Assembly: GCA_013336165.1 (NCBI GenBank)
Contig: JAAXUF010000001.1
Location: 248,001 to 312,000 of the forward strand
Source: Coriobacteriia bacterium
Lineage (GTDB): Bacteria; Actinomycetota; Coriobacteriia; Anaerosomatales; JAAXUF01
Length of the DNA: 64,000 nt
Direction of reading: 5' to 3'
The notes below the pieces were generated by a model. It was not told where the DNA came from. It worked only from the letters and a program-made list of their open reading frames with translations, and did no database searches. A program made the position numbers and the translations under genes. Below, piece after piece: positions 28,487 through 36,388 of this stretch (position 1 is the stretch's first letter; each line of letters opens with the position of its first letter).

Positions 28487-31021
28487 TTACCCGGCGACGA
28501 CAATGCTCACAATCCGCCCGGCAACGACCATGACCTTCTTCACGTCTTTGCCTTCAATCCACGAGCCGACCGCCACCAACGCCGCGGCGATCACGTCCTC
28601 CTCGGCGGTATCGACAGCGACGGTGACTTTGCCGCGAACCTTACCGTTGACCTGGACGGCCAGCTCGACCTCGTCCGCGACCACGGCCGACGGGTCCCAT
28701 GTCGGCCACGCCTGCGTGTGCACGGATCCCTCATGGCCGAGAACGACGCGCCACAGTTCCTCGGCCATGTGCGGCACGAACGGCGCCAGCAACAGCGTCA
28801 GCGTATCGGCGAGTTCGCCGAGCAGCACCAGGTCGCGCTCCCCCACCGCCATGTCGCGGCGGTAGTCGTGTCCCGCGTTGGAAAGCTCCATAATCGCCGA
28901 GATGGCCGTGTTGAACTGGAACCGGCCTATGTCCTCGGTCACCTTGCCGATCACCCGGTGCAACTCGCGATGCAGCGTCTTGCCGGCGGGATCGCCGGCC
29001 GCGACCACGCCGCAGCCGCTTCTCGCCTCCTCGGCAGACTCCGTCACGATCCTCCAGACGCGCGTGAGGAAGCGAAACATGCCGTCGAGACCCTCGTAAC
29101 TCCACTCAAGGTCCTTGTCCGGCGGTGCCATGAACAAGATGTAGGCGCGCAATGTGTCGCAACCATACTTCGCAATCATGTCCTCCGGCGCGACAACGTT
29201 GCCTTTCGACTTGCTCATCGTGGCGCCGTCGAGCTTGACCATGCCCTGCGTCAGCAGGTTCGTGAACGGCTCGGAGTACGTAAGCATCCCCATGTCGCGC
29301 AGTACCTTGGTGAAGAAACGCGAGTACAGCAGGTGCAGGATCGCGTGCTCGATGCCGCCGATGTACTGGTCGACCGGCATCCAGTAGTTCGCGTTATCGG
29401 CCGAGAACGGCAGCTCGTCGTTCTTCGCGTCGGTGTAGCGCAGGTAGTACCACGACGAGCACGTGAACGTGTCCATCGTGTCGGTCTCTCGCCGAGCAGG
29501 ACCGCCGCACACAGGGCACGTCGTCTCGTAGAACTCCGGGAGGTCGGCAAGCGTCTGGCCCTTGGTGACGTCGATCTCCATCGGCAGCACGATCGGCAGG
29601 TCTTCCACCGGCACAGGCACCAGACCGCACGCCGGGCAGTGGATTGCCGGGATCGGGTTGCCCCAGTAGCGCTGACGGCTGATGAGCCAGTCGCGCAGGC
29701 GGAAATTGACGCTCTCGCGTCCCAGTCCGCGCTCGGCAAGCCATGCGCTGACCGCGTGCATGCCCTCGCTCGCTTTGCCGCCTGCAAGGCCCGAGAACGC
29801 CCCTGAGTTGATCATGATGCCGGGGCCTGCGTAGGCCTCTGCCCAGTCGACCTCCTGCGGAATCGCGCCGATGGTCGCCTCGGAGAGCGCCCCGGCCTGC
29901 TCGGCGGGTACGACGACCGGCACGATGGGCAGTCCGTACTGGCGCGCGAACTCGAAGTCCCGACCGTCACCCGACGGGACCGCCATGACGGCGCCGGTGC
30001 CGTAGTCCATCAGAACGTAGTCGGCGACCCAGATCGGCACCTTGCGGCCGTTGACCGGGTTTTCGACGTAGCGTCCGGTGAAGGCGCCGCGCTTGACGCG
30101 CTCGCCCATCGAGCGCTCGACGGCGGTCTCGCGCGCCGCGGCGGCGACGATGTCGAGCACCTCGGCCTCGTACTCGGTGCCGACAACGAACTGCTTGACT
30201 AGCGGATGCTCGGGCGCAAGCAGGAAGAATGTGCACCCGAACAGCGTATCGGGGCGCGTCGTGAACACGGTGATGCGGTCATCGGTGACGTCGCCGGCCT
30301 TGTCGCAGAGCGCAAACTCGACCTCGGCGCCTTCGCTGCGGCCGATCCAGTTCGCCTGCATCGTCTTGACACGCTCCGGCCAGCCCGGCAGGTCGTCGAG
30401 ATCGTCAAGCAGCGCTTGCGCGTAGTCGGTGATCTTGAAGAACCACTGCTCCAGCTCGCGCTTCTCGACAACGCTCTTGCAGCGCCAGCACACGCCGTCG
30501 CCCACGACCTGCTCGTTGGCGAGCACGGTGTTGCAGCACGGGCACCAGTTGACGGCCGAGGACTTGCGCTCGACTAAGCCGCGCTCCCAGAACTTCAGGA
30601 AGATCCACTGGCCCCAGCGGTAGTAGTCGACGTCGCACGTCTTGACGGTGCGGTCCCAATCGTACGAGAAGCCCATGCGCTTGAACGAGGACGCCTGCTT
30701 CTCGATGTTGGCGTACGTCCACGTCGCCGGATGCGAATTGCTCTTGATTGCGGCGTTCTCGGCAGGCAGGCCGAAGGCGTCCCACCCGATCGGGTGCAGC
30801 ACCTCAAAGCCCGCCATCGATGCTTGACGCGCGATCACGTCGCCGATCGTGTAGTTGCGCACGTGCCCCATGTGGATGTCGCCCGACGGGTACGGGAACA
30901 TCTCGAGCACGTACTTCTTCGGCTTGGCGGCATCCTCCCGCGCATGGTACAGGCCATCGCGCACCCACTCGGCCTGCCAGTGCTCTTCGATGCGGTGCGG
31001 ATCGTAGACGAACTCGCTCAA
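28487..31021 (-). CDS. leuS: Leucyl-tRNA synthetase
   Basis: 844-residue class Ia synthetase charging tRNA-Leu. The HIGH element appears as [13 protein letters not shown] near residue 45, the CP1 editing domain follows ([23 protein letters not shown]), with two zinc-type Cys pairs (CPCCNTV..CWRC; CPACGL..CPVCGG). The KMSKS loop reads [10 protein letters not shown], with Thr in place of the first Lys. A C-terminal anticodon-binding domain follows. TAGAAT at 31070-31075 (minus strand) is a plausible -10 box 42 bp upstream; a terminator for leuS lies at 28356-28396. Confidence 0.98.
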   Translation of the reverse strand: MSEFVYDPHRIEEHWQAEWVRDGLYHAREDAAKPKKYVLEMFPYPSGDIHMGHVRNYTIGDVIARQASMAGFEVLHPIGWDAFGLPAENAAIKSNSHPATWTYANIEKQASSFKRMGFSYDWDRTVKTCDVDYYRWGQWIFLKFWERGLVERKSSAVNWCPCCNTVLANEQVVGDGVCWRCKSVVEKRELEQWFFKITDYAQALLDDLDDLPGWPERVKTMQANWIGRSEGAEVEFALCDKAGDVTDDRITVFTTRPDTLFGCTFFLLAPEHPLVKQFVVGTEYEAEVLDIVAAAARETAVERSMGERVKRGAFTGRYVENPVNGRKVPIWVADYVLMDYGTGAVMAVPSGDGRDFEFARQYGLPIVPVVVPAEQAGALSEATIGAIPQEVDWAEAYAGPGIMINSGAFSGLAGGKASEGMHAVSAWLAERGLGRESVNFRLRDWLISRQRYWGNPIPAIHCPACGLVPVPVEDLPIVLPMEIDVTKGQTLADLPEFYETTCPVCGGPARRETDTMDTFTCSSWYYLRYTDAKNDELPFSADNANYWMPVDQYIGGIEHAILHLLYSRFFTKVLRDMGMLTYSEPFTNLLTQGMVKLDGATMSKSKGNVVAPEDMIAKYGCDTLRAYILFMAPPDKDLEWSYEGLDGMFRFLTRVWRIVTESAEEARSGCGVVAAGDPAGKTLHRELHRVIGKVTEDIGRFQFNTAISAIMELSNAGHDYRRDMAVGERDLVLLGELADTLTLLLAPFVPHMAEELWRVVLGHEGSVHTQAWPTWDPSAVVADEVELAVQVNGKVRGKVTVAVDTAEEDVIAAALVAVGSWIEGKDVKKVMVVAGRIVSIVVAG

Positions 31022-31093
31022 GAGAGGGCCTCCATCAGGCGTACGCGGGCGTAGCAGTGCTAATAGGCGATTCTAGCCGAGGAACGCCCCCGC

Positions 31094-31117
31094 CGAAACC
31101 CGCACGCGCCATGCGGG
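31094..31117 (-). terminator. Terminator after ccdA
   Basis: 6-bp GC-only stem (CCCGCA / TGCGGG), 7-nt loop, then TTTC on the minus strand, 30 bp after the ccdA stop and before the leuS promoter region. Confidence 0.5.
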
Positions 31118-31146
31118 CACAAAGCACCCACCCGAAAACCCGATTC

Positions 31147-31860
31147 CTACGCGATCCAGACCAGGTACACCGCTGCCACCAGCAGCGCGGCGCCGCCAAT
31201 CTTCGTGAGCACCCCGGTCGTCCTCGACAGCGATCGCATCATCCCGAGCGACCCGGATGCCACACCGAGTACAAGAAGCGGCACCCCATAGCCGAGTCCG
31301 TACGCGAACAGCAGCACCGCGCCTTTGAGCGCCGAGCCCTGCACCATCGCTATCGTTGCGATCGCACCGAGGATTGGCGTTGCGCACGGCGACGCCACCA
31401 GCCCGAACACCATCCCAAACAGCAGCGCGCCGAGCACACCACGTCGTCCGGGCCGCTTCATCGGCATGAACCGGTTCAGCGCGTCGAAGTTCAGGTTGAT
31501 GACGCCCAGCATAGACAAGCCGAGCACTGCGCTCACGATTGCCGCGAGGTAGTAGCCCAGCGGCCCGATCCGAAGCGCGTATCCAAAGAGTCCCGCCGCG
31601 GCCCCGATGACCGCGAACACCAGGCTCATCCCCACCACGAACGTGGCCGACAGCGCCAGCCCGCGCCACCAACCTTTGTGTGCCGAGTTCTCCGTCTCCG
31701 TGCGCCCCACGCTGCCGGTCACGTAGCCGAGAACAGCCGGCACGAGCGGCAACACGCACGGGCTGAAACCACCCAAGACGCCACCCGCAAACGCGATCCC
31801 GAGCGCCAGAATGCCTCCCCCGTTACCTAACGCGAGCTGATCCGCAATCGACGCGAACAT
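31147..31860 (-). CDS. ccdA: CcdA/DsbD-type membrane thiol-disulfide transporter
   Basis: 237 residues with about six membrane helices. The two redox cysteines lie in the pseudo-symmetric motifs FSPCVLPLVP (helix 1) and VASPCATPIL (helix 4). The family passes electrons from cytoplasmic thioredoxin to thiol proteins outside the membrane, for cytochrome c maturation or other disulfide reduction. The partner is visible: a membrane-anchored thioredoxin ends one base before this ATG. No cytochrome c genes are in the window. Confidence 0.93.
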   Translation of the reverse strand: MFASIADQLALGNGGGILALGIAFAGGVLGGFSPCVLPLVPAVLGYVTGSVGRTETENSAHKGWWRGLALSATFVVGMSLVFAVIGAAAGLFGYALRIGPLGYYLAAIVSAVLGLSMLGVINLNFDALNRFMPMKRPGRRGVLGALLFGMVFGLVASPCATPILGAIATIAMVQGSALKGAVLLFAYGLGYGVPLLVLGVASGSLGMMRSLSRTTGVLTKIGGAALLVAAVYLVWIA

Positions 31861-31861
31861 C

Positions 31862-32371
31862 CTACTTGCCGCTCAGAAGGAGGTTGAGTTGAAGCCTCAG
31901 CTCACTCTCGGTCATCGGACCGACGACAGATTTCAAGACCTCACCGCCCGGCTTGAGAAACAGCTCGGTCGGGACGTAGCCAAACTTGTACTGCGTGGCC
32001 AAGTCGTACGCACCCTGCTCCTCTTCCAGCGCATTCACGAAGATGACCTTGCCGGCGAAATCCGGCATAACCTTCTCCACGACTGGCGAGAACTGCTTAC
32101 ACGATGGACACGTCAGCGTGTGGAAGTAGACGAACACCGGTCTGCCATCGGCGAGCGCCGCCTTGTACTCCGCCGCGGTGTCACCCTGAATCGAAGTGAT
32201 ACCTGCGGAGGAAGACGCCGGCTCCACAGCCTTGTTCTCGGCCGAACGCGCTGAGGTGATGTTCTTGCCGATAACAACGGCTACCAAGGCCAGTAGGACA
32301 AGAGTGCACGCCAACACGATCTTGGTCGTACGCCCAAGTCTTCCGGGCACATGATCATCCGAATTCGCCAT
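31862..32371 (-). CDS. Membrane-anchored thioredoxin-fold protein
   Basis: 169 residues. The N-terminal membrane anchor (about residues 19-38) is followed by a linker and a thioredoxin domain with the active site CPSC in FHTLTCPSCKQFSP and the cis-Pro loop GYVPTELFL. The domain should face outward and receive electrons from the adjacent CcdA. The ATG at 32371 has AAGGAG 8 nt upstream; an earlier in-frame start at 32389 would place that Shine-Dalgarno inside the gene. Substrate unknown. Confidence 0.9.
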   Translation of the reverse strand: MANSDDHVPGRLGRTTKIVLACTLVLLALVAVVIGKNITSARSAENKAVEPASSSAGITSIQGDTAAEYKAALADGRPVFVYFHTLTCPSCKQFSPVVEKVMPDFAGKVIFVNALEEEQGAYDLATQYKFGYVPTELFLKPGGEVLKSVVGPMTESELRLQLNLLLSGK

Positions 32372-32426
32372 CTTAAAGACTCCTTGCATCAGCTGCGCCG
32401 TCTAACAGGCCTATACCCCTCGGATG

Positions 32427-33536
32427 CTACTCCGCACGTTGTCGATGCGGTTTCCGTATCCTCTGACCCAGAAGCAATTGGCCGATAAGCGGAGTCCGCT
32501 CAAGGAGCACCGTGATCGCTACCGAGATGCCCAGCGCGACTACAACCAGCACGAATACATTCGTCAATCCATTGCTTGAAAGCCACCACAACACAGGGCC
32601 TTCTATCGCGTATATCCCAAGGCTCCTTCGGCCAATCCAAGCTTGAACGTCAATCGCCTTGCCTGTTCGACCAAGATAAAGAGCATAGATCGCAGTGACT
32701 GCCACAACACCGCATGCATATGGGAGCAAGGGAGCCAGGGCGGAGAACCACACGCCCAACACGCGACCTCCACTTGTGCCGAGTTCGCGTGCGGCCGCCG
32801 CTAGCTTATTGATGGGCTGAAGACTCGGTACGTGTACGGGACTCAGGAGGTAGAACAGCGGCACAAACGCCGCCAGACTCACGGCGACGATCCGCCACCG
32901 ATGCTTCACAAACTTCGCCCTGAGAGGCCCAAACACATAGCCGAGCACAACAAACGGGTACACCCAGAAGACTTTGTCCAAGTAGAGAACGTTCGGAATC
33001 GCGAAGAACACCCCGGAGAAGCCGATGATTGCGCCAACGACCGAGAGGGGCAGAGTCCATCGCGTACCGGGAGCGCTTTCAAGGCACAAGACGATCGCGG
33101 TGCAGATGAACAGGGCGTAGAGATACCAGAGATTGTCCCGACCCAGGACAGCGTCTCCTAAGGATTGGCCGAATCCTCTTGAAGGATGTGGAACAAATCG
33201 GACCGCGTAGAGAAGAACAAACCACGCCATGTAGGGAACCAACAGACCGCGAACTCGACTCAGAATCGAAGTGGTCAGGGAATAATCCCGCGGCGGCCAC
33301 ATGACCAACCCGCTGACGAACGCGAAAAGGGGCAAATGGAAGCTGTAGATGAGGCTCAAAGGCGGACTTGAAGCGGTGGCCAACGATATCCAGATGGGGC
33401 CCATGTTGACGACGCCTTGCTCGCCAGGGTCCACAGAACCCGCATCGATGATGGCGTGGCCCACCACAACCAGTACGATTGCCAGGCCCTTCAGTGCATC
33501 AATGGACTGGTCGCGTGACAGATTGACTCCAGACAT
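32427..33536 (-). CDS. Membrane acyltransferase, acyltransferase-3 family
   Basis: 369 residues with about ten membrane helices. The N-terminus NLSRDQSIDALKGLAIVLVVVGH is the family signature, with R and D before helix 1 and His at its end; YSFHLPLFAFVSG is the second conserved block. The family O-acetylates cell-surface sugars, peptidoglycan or lipids; the target here is unknown. The ATG at 33536 lacks an obvious Shine-Dalgarno; 37 further codons of open frame upstream run through palindromic DNA and are unlikely to be coding. A 16-bp inverted repeat 15 bp upstream may be an operator. Confidence 0.85.
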   Translation of the reverse strand: MSGVNLSRDQSIDALKGLAIVLVVVGHAIIDAGSVDPGEQGVVNMGPIWISLATASSPPLSLIYSFHLPLFAFVSGLVMWPPRDYSLTTSILSRVRGLLVPYMAWFVLLYAVRFVPHPSRGFGQSLGDAVLGRDNLWYLYALFICTAIVLCLESAPGTRWTLPLSVVGAIIGFSGVFFAIPNVLYLDKVFWVYPFVVLGYVFGPLRAKFVKHRWRIVAVSLAAFVPLFYLLSPVHVPSLQPINKLAAAARELGTSGGRVLGVWFSALAPLLPYACGVVAVTAIYALYLGRTGKAIDVQAWIGRRSLGIYAIEGPVLWWLSSNGLTNVFVLVVVALGISVAITVLLERTPLIGQLLLGQRIRKPHRQRAE

Positions 33537-33550
33537 AGACGTGGAATACG

Positions 33551-33566
33551 CATGCCAAATGGCATG
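33551..33566. promoter_or_regulatory. Inverted repeat before the acyltransferase
   Basis: CATGCCA-AA-TGGCATG, a perfect 7-bp inverted repeat with a 2-bp centre, ending 14 bp upstream of the acyltransferase ATG. It could be an operator for a dimeric repressor or a small hairpin at the ribosome-binding region. Confidence 0.4.
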
Positions 33567-33598
33567 GATCGCTGTTGACAATGTCAGAAGTGTACCCC

Positions 33599-33631
33599 GA
33601 ACGCATGCATGCGTTCCCGCAGGAACGCATG
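33599..33631. repeat. Overlapping palindromes of GAACGCATG
   Basis: The 9-mer GAACGCATG occurs at 33599-33607 and 33623-33631 and inverted at 33608-33616. Copies 1 and 2 form a perfect 18-bp palindrome; copies 2 and 3 form a 10-bp stem with a 4-nt CGCA loop. The second could terminate the lipoprotein gene, though no U-tract follows; the first could be an operator. Confidence 0.6.
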
Positions 33632-33677
33632 AGAACCCCCTTGACAATCCCTCGCGAAGTCACAATTCGCAGAAGAC

Positions 33678-34592
33678 TCAGTTCTCTTGACCGAGCAGGA
33701 TCTCGGCGATTCCACTGATCGTCTCGATTCCATAGGCCATGCTCGAGTCACCGTCCGTCATCACCGCGAGCGAAATCGGCTGGTCACCTGGACGTTCCAA
33801 GCGGGCCACCTGATGCACGAGTTGACCCAAGCCTGTCTCCCTCCATCCTCCCTTGAAGAAGACGGTCCACCCCGCAGGCCTGGCTATGGTGGGAATTCCC
33901 CAGCTCTGATCCTCCTCAATCTGCGACAGCAGCTCGCGCGCAAACGCACGATGATTCTCGGGAAGGAGAGAATCAATTCCAAGGAAGAATCGCGCTTGAT
34001 CGGCTGCGGTGAGCTGAGCGGAACCCCACGAGCCCCATACGTCGAAATTATTCATGCCGACAGCTTCTGCGACGGATCGAAGCCCATCATCACCAACAGC
34101 GGCATAGATCGTGGTCGCAGCATCGTTGTCGGAGTACTCAATCATCGCACTCAACGTCTGGCGCTCCGCATCGCCAATCTCCGGATTGGAGCGCAAATAG
34201 GCCACGAGGAGCATCGCTTTCACGACGCTCGCAGAAACGAAGGGCTCGTCTACGTTGTAGCCGCGAATCTGCCCGTCGCTCGTGGCCACCGCGAATGCAA
34301 CGTTCCCACCCCGTTCGCTCGCCCATGCGATCGCCGCTTCCACCGCGGCGGTGGAAGGAAACGATGGGGTCGCAGGAGTAGCATCGGCAGTACTTGTTTC
34401 CGGCTCCGAGCCCGACATATAGACTGGAGTCACGAATGCGGTCACGCCACTCGACATGCGCACCGCCGTGTTGGGTTGTGCTGATCCCGATGAAGACTCT
34501 TCAACACCTGCCGGCGTGCAGGCCCCGAACAACAACGCAACGGCAAGAGCACAGGCCAGCTTTGCCACGCGAAGCGGCACGAACTTGCTCAT
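33678..34592 (-). CDS. Lipoprotein serine hydrolase, class A beta-lactamase fold
   Basis: 304 residues. Lipoprotein signal with lipobox LFGAC near residue 24, a Ser/Thr-rich linker to about residue 80, then a penicillin-recognising fold: SVVK (SxxK), SDN in YSDNDA, and KGG in FKGGWRE at the place of the KTG box. The omega-loop Glu needed for class A beta-lactamase deacylation is not obvious, so a cell-wall or non-lactam serine hydrolase is more likely than resistance. The ATG at 34592 has GGAG 8 nt upstream. It is divergent from the LuxR regulator. Confidence 0.85.
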   Translation of the reverse strand: MSKFVPLRVAKLACALAVALLFGACTPAGVEESSSGSAQPNTAVRMSSGVTAFVTPVYMSGSEPETSTADATPATPSFPSTAAVEAAIAWASERGGNVAFAVATSDGQIRGYNVDEPFVSASVVKAMLLVAYLRSNPEIGDAERQTLSAMIEYSDNDAATTIYAAVGDDGLRSVAEAVGMNNFDVWGSWGSAQLTAADQARFFLGIDSLLPENHRAFARELLSQIEEDQSWGIPTIARPAGWTVFFKGGWRETGLGQLVHQVARLERPGDQPISLAVMTDGDSSMAYGIETISGIAEILLGQEN

Positions 34593-34844
34593 TTGCCTAC
34601 TCCAATTCGAATTCACCTGCATCGCTTACTTGAGCTACTGCCACAAACCAAGCCTATGTCGAACCGAAGGATCATGCATCCGCCTGATGGCGCAAATCGG
34701 TATACGCCCTGCATCGTATCTGCCGGGCTTGGCACCCCATCGATCCGCGCCTTGCATGCGCAGCATCACCTTGACGTTTTGTGTATGATTCGGAAGAACC
34801 GGTCACTGCCGATCGGTCGTAGGTGATGCGGGGGTGCAGCGCCG
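34593..34844. promoter_or_regulatory. Divergent intergenic region of lipoprotein and LuxR genes
   Basis: 252 bp without a gene. On the plus strand TTGACG (34771-34776) and TATGAT (34784-34789) are present but spaced too closely to be one promoter; TATGAT alone could serve the LuxR gene with an activator. No AGGGGT repeat like that of the reductase promoter was found here. Confidence 0.3.
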
Positions 34845-36263
34845 GTGAATGCGTCGAGCCAGCTAGGCAACGCAGCCAAGGAAGCTCGCTTCGAGAAGCT
34901 ACCTCGACTGATGCCGACCTTTTTTGGCATATCCTTCTTGGTTGCGTTTGAGACCCTGCTTGCGATCGACGCCTACCCCTCGGCCGGCTCCAGTTTCGCA
35001 ATGGTCGGAAATGTCACTCGTTATGTCGTTTGTGTTCTCACTTTCGGAGTGGTCGCGCTGGCGTCCCGCTCGCTGTTCCCACTTTCCAATCGACCGCATC
35101 TTCTCGGTCTGTCCGTGGCCGCATGCTTATCGGGCGGACTGGTTCTCATCGCGTCCCGATTCCTCGTCTTGCCGAAGGCATACCTCATTGCCGGATCGAT
35201 TCTTGTGGGGTTTGGAATACCCCTGCTGAAGCTTTTCTGGCTCGAGCTGTTCGCCCGGCTTGACATCATTCGCGTCGTTCTTCACTACTCGATGGCGCAG
35301 GTTCTCGCGTCGCTGTCCATAGCCATCCTGTCGCTCCTCGATCCAAGGTGGTTCGTGATCGCTCTGTATCTTTCCTTTCCTCTCCTCTCCCTCCTCTGCT
35401 ATCGGAGCTCTCTGAAGCACTACGCGAAGGGCGATTACGTTCAAGGCGAGAAGCTGGATAGTACGAGGTGGTCCTTCCCGGTGAAACCCGTCCTCTTGGT
35501 AGGTCTGTTTACCTTCACCAACACCCTTGTGCGCTCGTATCTTCCGATCGATGCACGAGGGTATGCCGCCCTTGGCGTTTCGCTCGCTTTGATCCCGATA
35601 TTCCTCTATGCGTACTTCCGTTCAGAGACTTTCGACGCTCGCATGTTGTATCGAATATCGTTTCCTTTGATGATCACCGGCCCGCTTTGCCTGATTGTCG
35701 GGGGAAGTGTTCTCGGCGTAATCGGTGCCCTGAGCACCAACGCCGCCTTCTCCTGTTTCGCGCTCTTTGTCGTCGTGGTCTTGTGCAACATATCCTTCAG
35801 ACACGGGGCGAATCCGCTGTGGCTCTTCGGCTTCGCATGGGGATCTCTTGATGCCGGCAAGCTGCTCGCCAAGATCACTGAGATGTCGCTTGTGCCTGTT
35901 GCGGCGCATCAGACAGTCTTCTTCTGCCTGATCATTCTTGCGTTGACGATCATGTTCACAATGCTCATGACAGGCAGCGATTGTGACGGCACGTGGGGAA
36001 TCCTGGTGCGTCGCGGCGGCGCGTCCTCAGTCACCGCACTCGACGACATCGTCAACAGCTGCACTCGCCTCGCACGCGTGAAGGGCCTTACTCGAAGAGA
36101 AGAAGAGATCCTCTTCCTCATCACGCAAGACTGCAGTTCCTCGGTAATTGCAGCACGGTTGTCCCTTGCCGAGTCGACCGTCAAGACCCACCTCAAGCAT
36201 ATCTATGCAAAACTCGGGGTCCACAGCAAATACGAGTTGAACGGCCTGATCGCCAAGAGGTAG
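34845..36263 (+). CDS. Membrane-embedded LuxR-type transcriptional regulator
   Basis: 472 residues. Residues about 25-380 form roughly twelve hydrophobic segments resembling a transporter-like module. After a linker, the C-terminal 65 residues are a LuxR helix-turn-helix (LTRREEEILFLITQ, SSSVIAARLSLAESTVKTHLKHIYAKLGVHSK). The design is shared with the membrane LuxR regulators of Eggerthella lenta and relatives, which sense small molecules and induce neighbouring reductases. The start is a GTG with GGGGG about 8 nt upstream. It converges on the flavin reductase gene, its most likely target. The ligand is unknown. Confidence 0.9.
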   Translation: MNASSQLGNAAKEARFEKLPRLMPTFFGISFLVAFETLLAIDAYPSAGSSFAMVGNVTRYVVCVLTFGVVALASRSLFPLSNRPHLLGLSVAACLSGGLVLIASRFLVLPKAYLIAGSILVGFGIPLLKLFWLELFARLDIIRVVLHYSMAQVLASLSIAILSLLDPRWFVIALYLSFPLLSLLCYRSSLKHYAKGDYVQGEKLDSTRWSFPVKPVLLVGLFTFTNTLVRSYLPIDARGYAALGVSLALIPIFLYAYFRSETFDARMLYRISFPLMITGPLCLIVGGSVLGVIGALSTNAAFSCFALFVVVVLCNISFRHGANPLWLFGFAWGSLDAGKLLAKITEMSLVPVAAHQTVFFCLIILALTIMFTMLMTGSDCDGTWGILVRRGGASSVTALDDIVNSCTRLARVKGLTRREEEILFLITQDCSSSVIAARLSLAESTVKTHLKHIYAKLGVHSKYELNGLIAKR

Positions 36264-36308
36264 TCGCGATTTGGACACGCGGAGGTTTCCGCTCGATGTC
36301 TCAACGAG

Positions 36309-36345
36309 AATGACGGCCCGGCAGGAGACCTGCCGGGCCGTCATT
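36309..36345. terminator. Bidirectional terminator between LuxR gene and reductase gene
   Basis: Perfect 17-bp stem with AGA loop; the GC core is GACGGCCCGGCAGG and the base ends in AAT/ATT. It lies midway in the 125-bp convergent gap. U-tracts are short on both sides, but stem length makes termination in both directions likely. Confidence 0.8.
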
Positions 36346-36388
36346 GACACGCCGACTGCGCTCAGCGCAATCGCCCTTGATTGGCTGG

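Noticed and set aside
33678-34592. Antibiotic-resistance beta-lactamase
   Set aside because: SxxK, SDN and KGG motifs are present, but the omega-loop Glu is not evident and the KTG box is KGG; resistance cannot be claimed.
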